Of a stretch of 5,022 bases of DNA, positions 1 to 4,082 are shown one piece after another. The notes beneath the pieces are model-generated. The model did not search any database and had not been told where the DNA came from. It was given only the letters and a program-made list of their open reading frames with translations. The position numbers and the translations under genes are program-made. Origin of the DNA: Bacteroidales bacterium (GTDB lineage: Bacteria > Bacteroidota > Bacteroidia > Bacteroidales > UBA7960); contig PWIY01000235.1 in the NCBI GenBank assembly GCA_003560215.1, positions 1 to 5,022 of the forward strand. Direction: 5' to 3'. Positions within the stretch are counted from its first letter, which is position 1. Every line of letters begins with the position of its first letter.

Positions 1-677
1 AGTACTTCATTGGTGCCCGCTTCCAGTATCACCGGTATTTTCAGGTGGCTTTCGTTGTAAAAGTCGCCCCCATATTCCTGGTCGTTGATGCGGAATCCGC
101 CAACTCCCCCGGCCAGTACCATGGCGCGGGTACGCTCTGCCACCTCCACGGTGGTCCATGCGTAATTGCTGCCCCTGGTGAAGGTGCGGCCCTTGTAGTT
201 TCGCCAGTCTTCCCAGGAAGGTTCTGATTCCTGATGCTCAATGCGGATGGATCCGGGCTCTTCCATGTTGGTTTCTGTCCAGCTCACTTTGCCGCGCATC
301 CCCAGGAAGGAGTGATGCTCCATGCCCGCTTCGGGCGCAATGCCCATAAATCCGCCGTGCTCATGCAAGGGGTCGGTGGACGATTCGCGGGCACCGGCGG
401 GAAACAGCCCCACCGTGAGCCATGTGCCGGGCCGGATGGTATCCTGTATGGATGGTGGGATGGGGTTTTCGGACGGCGCCTGCACCGGGTTTTCGCTTAG
501 TGCCTGAACGGGTACTCCAGTGGCTGAGGTCATATGTGCTTCAGCAGCGGGTAGCATAGTCGCTGGTGCTTTAAACGGCTGGGATGCTTCTGCGTTTGCA
601 TCCTGCAGTGGGAAAAACAGGACAACAACGCTGAAGATGATTGCATAGCAGCGCAGGGTGGTTTGGTTTTGTGACAT
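1..677 (-). CDS. Exported protein, N-terminal part (partial at left edge), possible galactose-binding-like module of a secreted hydrolase
   Basis: An open frame runs from the ATG at 677 through the left edge without a stop, giving 225 codons of an unfinished protein. Residues 1-29 form a signal peptide: a polar start, a hydrophobic core around residues 11-24 (YAIIFSVVVLFFPL) and a likely cut after A-N-A at 27-29. Residues 30-80 are a Pro/Ala/Ser-rich linker with a short internal repeat (SENPVQAPSENPIPP). From about residue 84 the chain is beta-rich: PGTWLTVGLFPAGARE, then DPLHEHGG, and near the end AGGVGGFRINDQEYGGDFY followed by LKIPVILEAGTNEVL. From memory, the last pattern resembles the jelly-roll, galactose-binding-like modules found before alpha/beta-hydrolase or prolyl-oligopeptidase domains in secreted Bacteroidota/Balneolota proteins. 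The catalytic part would lie outside the window, so enzyme activity is inference. There is no Shine-Dalgarno sequence before the ATG. It is divergent from the FISUMP lipoprotein gene. Confidence 0.8.
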   Translation of the reverse strand, partial: MSQNQTTLRCYAIIFSVVVLFFPLQDANAEASQPFKAPATMLPAAEAHMTSATGVPVQALSENPVQAPSENPIPPSIQDTIRPGTWLTVGLFPAGARESSTDPLHEHGGFMGIAPEAGMEHHSFLGMRGKVSWTETNMEEPGSIRIEHQESEPSWEDWRNYKGRTFTRGSNYAWTTVEVAERTRAMVLAGGVGGFRINDQEYGGDFYNESHLKIPVILEAGTNEV

Positions 678-687
678 GGGGGAGGTG

Positions 688-734
688 ATTTATGGATGAA
701 TACTGTTTTGAAAAACCGTAATTCATCCATAAAT
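688..734. repeat. 47-nt near-palindrome with 14-bp perfect arms
   Basis: ATTTATGGATGAAT (688-701) is the exact reverse complement of ATTCATCCATAAAT (721-734). The 19-nt middle is itself nearly self-complementary: 702-709 can pair with 712-719 with one mismatch, leaving 720 as a bulge. In DNA this is an extended dyad; in RNA it would be one long AT-rich hairpin. It begins 11 bp upstream of the ATG at 677 of the minus-strand gene and overlaps that gene's promoter candidate. It may be an operator, a 5'-leader hairpin or the remains of a small mobile repeat. No T-run follows that would make it a classic terminator, and its place between divergent genes also argues against that. Confidence 0.8.
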
Positions 735-762
735 ATAGGGTTTTGTCAGATAAATAAAGAAA
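730..762 (-). promoter_or_regulatory. Candidate Bacteroidota-type promoter for the exported-protein gene
   Basis: Read on the minus strand, TTTC (759-762) is followed after 21 nt by TATATTTA (730-737). This fits the Bacteroidota -33/-7 pattern TTTG...TAnnTTTG with one mismatch in each element. Transcription would begin about 45 nt before the ATG at 677. The -7-like element overlaps the outer arm of the inverted repeat at 688-734, so that repeat would sit on the promoter and start point. The match is by eye only and the region is AT-rich, so chance is possible. Confidence 0.3.
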
Positions 763-953
763 CTTTTTCCGACATTTGCACCCGCAGGGCTGAAAGCAGG
801 GCTTCCGGGTTGCAGTGTAACCGGCACCCGGACAGCAGTTTGCCGTCAAGTGGTCACCTTTCCGGAAAACAGCGCCGGAAATTATGGGACAAGCTTATTG
901 AGCATGATGCACAACAAAACAATTTATTGTTACACCAACCAAATATTACTCTG
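735..953. other. Non-coding remainder of the divergent intergenic region
   Basis: I see no convincing gene here. The frame of the downstream lipoprotein stays open back to 696, but its translation (Arg/Ser/His-rich, no recognisable domain) does not look like protein. The region holds several small inverted repeats: CCGGGT 805-810 with ACCCGG 826-831, TTTCCGG 859-865 with CCGGAAA 875-881, and AACAA 918-922 with TTGTT 927-931. An 8-bp direct repeat, GCAGGGCT, occurs at 784-791 and 796-803. The 5' leader and promoter of the lipoprotein gene must lie here, but no clear -33/-7 pair could be picked. Confidence 0.5.
859..881. repeat. 7-bp inverted repeat, possible hairpin
   Basis: TTTCCGG (859-865) and CCGGAAA (875-881) are perfect reverse complements around a 9-nt loop. 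The site lies 73 bp upstream of the lipoprotein start at 954. No T-run follows, so it is not a classic terminator. It could be a leader hairpin or a protein-binding dyad; arms this short can also arise by chance. Confidence 0.35.
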
Positions 954-1721
954 ATGAAAAAGCGCGGTTATTTTTTTGCTTTAACACTTTTGACATTACT
1001 GATGGGGTCCTGTGCTTCGGACAGGGGCCGGGATTCCGGGGAGGCCACGGATGACGCAACCGCCCGGGCGGCGATTACAACCGGAACCCCGGTAAGCGAT
1101 GTGGATGGCAATACCTACCAAACAGTGATTATCGGCAAACAGGAATGGATGGCCGAAAACCTGAAAACGACCACTTACCGTAACGGTGAACCCATAGAAT
1201 ATCCCGGCGAAGACAAGGTTGCCTGGCGCGATAATACCTCAGGAGCCTACGCCTGGTATGACAACGATCAGGCCAACAAGGAAACATACGGTGGGCTGTA
1301 CAACTGGTATGCGGTCACGAGCCCGAACGGCCTTTGTCCTGAGGGCTGGCGTATGCCCGACGAGGAAGACTGGTTATATCTGACGGATTTTGTGGGTGAT
1401 GAAATGGGGAACAAGCTCAAATCACGGCGGCAGGTCGGTTCTCCGTTTGGCGGCGAATATGATACCAAGGAGCATCCGCGGTGGGAGACCTTTTCAGCGA
1501 ATTACGGACTGGATGAGGTTGGGTTTGGTGCCCTCCCGGGGGGCAACCGGCATGCCAGCGGTAGCTTTGTGACCAAAGGTGCGAATGCCCTGTTTTGGTC
1601 TGCCTCTGAGATCTCAGAAGAAGCCGGGTTTGGATGGTTTATTTATCATGGCTACTATGGGGTTGATCGCGGATATGGCGACAAGGGGGCAGGCTTCAGT
1701 GTCCGGTGCATCCGGGATTAG
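954..1721 (+). CDS. FISUMP-domain (Fib_succ_major) lipoprotein
   Basis: The protein has 255 aa. Residues 1-20 form a lipoprotein signal peptide: MKKRG, a hydrophobic core (YFFALTLLTLL) and the lipobox L-M-G-S-C, so Cys20 would be lipidated. Residues 21-40 are polar and Asp-rich (ASDRGRDSGEATDD), which might act as a surface-export tether. The FISUMP domain spans about 46-255. Its hallmarks are DVDGNTYQTVIIG at 49-61, QEWMAENLKTTTYRNG at 63-78, YGGLYNWYAV at 112-121, GLCPEGWRMPDEEDW at 126-140, a late FWSASE at 214-219 and the closing GFSVRCIRD. Cys128 and Cys252 are the only other cysteines and could form a disulfide. The family is common and often expanded in Fibrobacteres and Bacteroidota; its function is generally unknown, with roles in surface display or adhesion usually only suggested. 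The ATG at 954 is chosen because it puts the signal peptide at the N-terminus; an in-frame ATG at 696 would bury it. The gene stands alone, 78 bp before the YtxH gene. Confidence 0.93.
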   Translation: MKKRGYFFALTLLTLLMGSCASDRGRDSGEATDDATARAAITTGTPVSDVDGNTYQTVIIGKQEWMAENLKTTTYRNGEPIEYPGEDKVAWRDNTSGAYAWYDNDQANKETYGGLYNWYAVTSPNGLCPEGWRMPDEEDWLYLTDFVGDEMGNKLKSRRQVGSPFGGEYDTKEHPRWETFSANYGLDEVGFGALPGGNRHASGSFVTKGANALFWSASEISEEAGFGWFIYHGYYGVDRGYGDKGAGFSVRCIRD

Positions 1722-1735
1722 GATTTATGTTATGT

Positions 1736-1764
1736 GGTTTTGTCAGATAATTGTGTTATCTTTA
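1736..1764 (+). promoter_or_regulatory. Possible promoter/operator element upstream of the YtxH gene
   Basis: Upstream of the ATG at 1800, TATCTTTA (1757-1764) matches the -7 consensus TAnnTTTG except for the last base. The nearest TTTG (1739-1742) is only 14 nt away, shorter than usual, so the promoter call is weak. AGATAA (1745-1750) and TTATCT (1756-1761) form a 17-bp dyad that overlaps the -7-like element. The 15-mer GGTTTTGTCAGATAA at 1736-1750 also occurs at 739-753 in the other intergenic region. Confidence 0.3.
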
Positions 1765-1799
1765 GGGGTGAGGAGTTTTAACCAAAAAATCAATATACC

Positions 1800-2057
1800 A
1801 TGAAATTTTTCAAAGCATTGTTCGGATTGACGGCTGCTGCCGGCTTAGGCGCATTGGCGGGTGTTTTATTTGCTCCGAAGAAAGGGTCGGAAACACGGAA
1901 AGACCTGGCAAAAAAACAGAAGGAGTATGAGAAGAAACTGAAAAAGGAGTACAACAAGTCCATTGATCAGGTATCGGAGGAGATTAAGAAAGCCGACAAG
2001 AAAGTGTCGGAGGCCGCCGATAACATCAGGAATGAAATGAAAGACAAGAAGGTCTGA
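1800..2057 (+). CDS. YtxH-domain small membrane protein
   Basis: This is an 85-aa protein. Residues 4-24 form one hydrophobic, Gly/Ala-rich membrane segment (FKALFGLTAAAGLGALAGVLF), followed directly by APKKGSETRKDL at 25-36. That combination of a Gly-rich membrane helix, AP-K-KG-E-R-L is the signature of the YtxH-like family. Residues 37-85 are a highly charged Lys/Glu-rich helix (about KKQKEYEKKLKKEY, then EEIKKADKKVSEAADNI), probably a coiled coil facing the cytoplasm. Length and layout are usual for the family. YtxH-like proteins are linked with general stress in Bacillus, but their molecular role is not established. The start is the only sensible ATG; a GAGGAG-like stretch lies too far upstream (about 25 nt) to act as a ribosome binding site. 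The gene is followed 7 nt after its stop by a T7 run (2065-2071) without a clear stem. Confidence 0.9.
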   Translation: MKFFKALFGLTAAAGLGALAGVLFAPKKGSETRKDLAKKQKEYEKKLKKEYNKSIDQVSEEIKKADKKVSEAADNIRNEMKDKKV

Positions 2058-2081
2058 TCTTAGCTTTTTTTACCATTGAAG

Positions 2082-2307
2082 TGATCAGCGGGGATTTTGC
2101 AGCAGCGCAACCACATGGAGGCCATCAAATACCTGGTCCGGCTGCGCGACCGTTATCCTGAAAACCCGGTGTATCCGCATCGCCTGGCAAGGGTTTTTTC
2201 AATTGTTTGTGGAACAATCAGACCGCGACGAAGAAGAAACCCTTCGCCAGTTTGCCCGAAACCGCATCCGGGAAATTACCGAAGCACAACATTTTAAAGG
2301 TAACTGA
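2082..2307 (+). pseudogene. C-terminal fragment of a TPR-like protein, frameshifted
   Basis: A frame opened by a TGA at 2082-2084 reads SAGILQQRN, then HMEAIKYLVRLRDRYPENP and VYPHRLARV. The spacing of Ala, Tyr-Leu, Leu, Arg-Tyr-Pro-x-Asn-Pro and Arg-Leu-Ala resembles tetratricopeptide helices. At the T6 run 2194-2199 the coding signal moves to another frame, which continues FQLFVEQSDRDEEETLRQF, ARNRIREITEAQHFKGN and stops at 2305-2307. Removing one T would join the two parts as RLARVFQLFVEQSDR. The 5' part of the gene is missing: it starts only about 25 nt after the YtxH stop, with no start codon or N-terminus. I read it as the tail end of a deleted gene. Alternatives are a sequencing error at the homopolymer (which would not explain the missing front) or an unrelated small gene from TTG 2097. 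Confidence 0.5.
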
Positions 2308-2464
2308 CAGAGCGCAGCCCAATTCCTCCACAGGGCAAATCCATGTGGACACCCATGCGGTGTCATTTTACGCAAGGTTTGCCGAGTTGCAGGTGCTGCA
2401 ACAAAACGCGGAGCTGGTAATCTCCTGTGATACCTGTGTTGTAATGAGGGCTGCATTACAGTGA
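2308..2464 (+). pseudogene. Unidentified coding-like remnant
   Basis: One plus-strand frame stays open here to the TGA at 2462-2464. It reads RAQPNSSTGQIHVDTHAVSF, then YARFAELQVLQQNAELVIS and CDTCVVMRAALQ. The middle looks protein-like (a helix rich in Leu, Gln, Glu and Ala, then a short beta stretch); the other two plus frames look poor. There is no good start codon: the frame continues upstream through the TPR-like fragment, where it is out of register. It may be the middle of the same decayed gene as the fragment that follows, in a third register. I recognise no family. It is listed because it fills the space between two clearer remnants. Confidence 0.25.
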
Positions 2465-2674
2465 CCGGCGGCGTAGCTGGCGGAGACGATGATTTCAGCC
2501 GCCCGGGCTCGCTGTCTGACATTACCGGTGTGTACGTTGGTGGGTATAACCCCCTGGTGCGGGCACGCTGGATTTCACTGGGAGCCGTCCTGAACGGAGC
2601 AACAAGTGATTGAGTTGGATTACAACAGGTTTGGTATTGGTTTAGGGGTGTCCGTTGCCTTCAGCCCGAGGTAG
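2431..2674 (+). pseudogene. C-terminal fragment of a probable beta-barrel protein, frameshifted
   Basis: Two overlapping frames carry protein-like sequence. The first, open from 2431 and stopping at 2611-2613, reads VTGGVAGGDDDFSRPGSLSD from 2461, then ITGVYVGGYNPLVRARWISL and GAVLNGATSD. The second (2594-2674) gives IELDYNRFGIGLGVSVAFSPR and a stop. Alternating hydrophobic and aromatic residues and the ending GIGLGVSVAF suggest the last strands of an outer-membrane barrel. The shift between frames falls around 2594-2611, so the piece is broken even apart from its missing N-terminus. No start codon context or signal peptide precedes it. The stop lies 21 bp before the stop of the convergent acyloxyacyl hydrolase gene. 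The family could not be named. Confidence 0.45.
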
Positions 2675-2683
2675 TCAGTTTAA

Positions 2684-2709
2684 GTTTAACCGATTTTACA
2701 ATCGGAAAC
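2684..2709. terminator. Hairpin at the convergent gene ends
   Basis: CCGATT (2690-2695) pairs with AATCGG (2700-2705) around a TTAC loop. The stem extends outward by GTTT (2684-2687) pairing with AAAC (2706-2709) across a 2-nt bulge. The stop codon of the minus-strand acyloxyacyl hydrolase lies in the loop. A hairpin at the end of this gene, facing the decayed plus-strand frame, suits a bidirectional transcription stop. There is no long T-run on either side, so termination is a guess; it could instead protect the 3' end. Confidence 0.35.
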
Positions 2710-4024
2710 CCAGACCGAACTCAATCCAGTCGGCCCTGAAACCTGCCCTGGTTTTCAGCCCCACCTGGGCAAACATTCCGTTTTGCAGGTTATACTGAAG
2801 GGCTGGCCTGTAAAAATAATGTTCTTTCAGGTCATGCCCCCTTTTGTGCAGATAGGTTCCGGCCTGTATCCTTACACACAGGTTCCAGAAGTGGTAATCG
2901 TAGCCCAGGTGGGCTCCGTAAAAGTGGTGCTTTTTGTCCGGGAAGTTTTCTTCAAGGCTGCTGTCATAAAACAGGTCAAGACCCCCGGCGAGGCCATGTT
3001 TGGTGCTGAACCGATAGGCGTACTCCAGTACCAAACTCCCTGTCAGATGATGTTTGTCGGTACCCTTATTTACCGGGTGCTGTACAAAGCCACCTGCTCC
3101 GTAAACCTGTAACCTGCCTTCATTGATCTTTTCCCCCTTGGTGTATTCCTCAAACCTGGGCCTTGCGTCGAGCAGGATTTCAGGGTGGGGTGAATTGTCT
3201 ACATGCCGCTGGGATGCGTTAAAATGGTATCGCAGGCCCAGGTTGAAGCCGTACATATTCAGGCCACTGTTTGGCTGAAACGTTCTTCCGTTGCTGAAGT
3301 GGGTAAGGTCGATCCCGTAGAGCAGATCCAGTTCGCGGTTGAACTTGTAGCGCCCTCCGATATTCAGGTTAAAATACACATTGGTCCGTGACCCGATCAA
3401 ATCATTGTACACGTTATCGTCGGGGTTGTAGGGCTGCAGATCATAGCTGAGGCCAAGGGCAGTTTCTAAGATGAACACATTTGTTCTGTGTTTTTGAAGC
3501 GGGAAGGAGATAAACCCGTACACACCCCCGGGCAATCCCAACTGGTCCGGATTGCCGATAAAACCGCTGTACCAGCCAACCCCATAGGCCGGGTAACGGT
3601 ATTTGCTTTGCCAGCCTTCCGGGTTGTGGCTTTGCCAGCCATAGCGTAGTTCCACTGCTCCGTAGCCGCGGCTGAGTGCTTCTTCCAGTGGCCCTCCGGT
3701 GTACAGGTGGGCTCCTGAATGTCCTTTCACCTCTATGAACCGGAACCGGTCTTCAGGCATAAGGGTGGGGTGGCCCGCCGGGCTCGGCCATTCCCCGGTC
3801 AGGGTTTCCGTAACCCGATCCTCCGGATTCAGGCTTTCCCCGGTCAGGGTTTCCGGGTTAACGCCGGCCAGGGTCAGCCCTGCCGGTGTAAGGATTTCCG
3901 TAAACCGATCCTCAGGGTTGAGGCCCTCCGGGGTCTGGCCCGGGTGGTCATCCGCCACCACATGCCCCTGAGCCAGAAGCATGGCTGCCATCAAAAGGAT
4001 GGTATGTGGAAAGGTCTTTTTCAC
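2696..4024 (-). CDS. Acyloxyacyl hydrolase, PagL/lipid A 3-O-deacylase family outer-membrane protein
   Basis: The protein has 442 aa and starts at GTG 4024 (MKKTFPHTILLMAAMLLAQG). An in-frame TAA lies 15 nt upstream, so it cannot extend far. Residues 1-24 form a signal peptide with a likely cut near VVA at 22-24. Residues 25-95 are a hydrophilic linker with repeats of NPEDR (36-40, 66-70, variant MPEDR 89-93) and TLTGE (59-63, 74-78). The barrel spans about 96-442, typical of the long Bacteroidota members: WYSGFIGNPDQLGLPGGVYG at 151-170, then THFSNGRTFQPNSGLNMYGF at 241-260, which carries the PagL-type His242 and Ser244, and a final strand ADWIEFGLGFRL ending in an aromatic and hydrophobic C-terminus. 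The third PagL catalytic residue (Glu) falls on Asn256, a change I believe is common in Bacteroidota homologs. PagL removes the 3-O-linked acyl chain of lipid A at the outer membrane; activity of this long form is inferred. It is divergent from the conserved hypothetical gene and no partner genes adjoin it. Confidence 0.87.
   Translation of the reverse strand: MKKTFPHTILLMAAMLLAQGHVVADDHPGQTPEGLNPEDRFTEILTPAGLTLAGVNPETLTGESLNPEDRVTETLTGEWPSPAGHPTLMPEDRFRFIEVKGHSGAHLYTGGPLEEALSRGYGAVELRYGWQSHNPEGWQSKYRYPAYGVGWYSGFIGNPDQLGLPGGVYGFISFPLQKHRTNVFILETALGLSYDLQPYNPDDNVYNDLIGSRTNVYFNLNIGGRYKFNRELDLLYGIDLTHFSNGRTFQPNSGLNMYGFNLGLRYHFNASQRHVDNSPHPEILLDARPRFEEYTKGEKINEGRLQVYGAGGFVQHPVNKGTDKHHLTGSLVLEYAYRFSTKHGLAGGLDLFYDSSLEENFPDKKHHFYGAHLGYDYHFWNLCVRIQAGTYLHKRGHDLKEHYFYRPALQYNLQNGMFAQVGLKTRAGFRADWIEFGLGFRL
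3737..3923 (-). repeat. 45-bp (15-codon) repeats encoding the linker of the acyloxyacyl hydrolase
   Basis: The 20-mer TTCCCCGGTCAGGGTTTCCG occurs perfectly at 3791-3810 and 3836-3855, one 45-bp period apart. A related block at 3803-3823 recurs at 3893-3913 with two mismatches, two periods (90 bp) apart. The weaker unit around 3737-3760 encodes MPEDR. In the protein these give the repeated NPEDR and TLTGE motifs of residues 36-93. All units are multiples of three, so the frame is kept. The array lies between the signal peptide and the barrel and probably grew by slipped-strand or unequal recombination. Confidence 0.75.
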
Positions 4025-4082
4025 GGGTGTGTGTGATTATTCGTGTTTTTTAAGGGGCAGCAAATATGGCCTGAATTATTAT
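4025..4082. promoter_or_regulatory. Divergent promoter region between acyloxyacyl hydrolase and the conserved hypothetical gene
   Basis: Only 58 bp separate the GTG at 4024 (minus) from the ATG at 4083 (plus), so both leaders and promoter parts must overlap here or reach into the opposite gene. On the minus strand CATATTTG (4061-4068) is close to the -7 consensus TAnnTTTG, but no TTTG lies at the expected distance. No Shine-Dalgarno sequence is seen before the ATG at 4083. The GTGTGTGTG run at 4025-4035 is a small simple repeat. Confidence 0.35.

Noticed and set aside
571..849. Minus-strand ORF of 92 aa overlapping the start of the exported protein
   Set aside because: It lies in a different frame from the signal-peptide protein, is rich in Cys, Arg and Pro without any domain, and crosses the palindrome.
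696..953. N-terminal extension of the FISUMP protein from the ATG at 696, giving 341 aa
   Set aside because: It would put 86 residues of non-protein-like sequence before a clear lipoprotein signal peptide. The lipobox at Cys20 only works from the ATG at 954.
2054..2088. CTGATC (2054-2059) and GATCAG (2083-2088) with a T7 run as a terminator for the YtxH gene
   Set aside because: The T-run lies inside the 23-nt loop, not after the stem, and the stem is only 6 bp, so it does not form an intrinsic terminator.
2199..2522. Minus-strand ORF of 107 aa over the decayed region
   Set aside because: The composition (Ser, Arg, Pro and Cys rich) is that of an antisense shadow. The plus-strand frames show more protein-like sequence.
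3737..3923. CRISPR-like array
   Set aside because: The repeats are in frame inside a coding region, are imperfect and contiguous, and there are no unique spacers of constant length.
3699..4036. Two plus-strand ORFs with repeats opposite the acyloxyacyl hydrolase linker
   Set aside because: Their repeats only mirror the 45-bp repeats of the real minus-strand gene; the translations are Arg/Pro/Ser-rich shadows.
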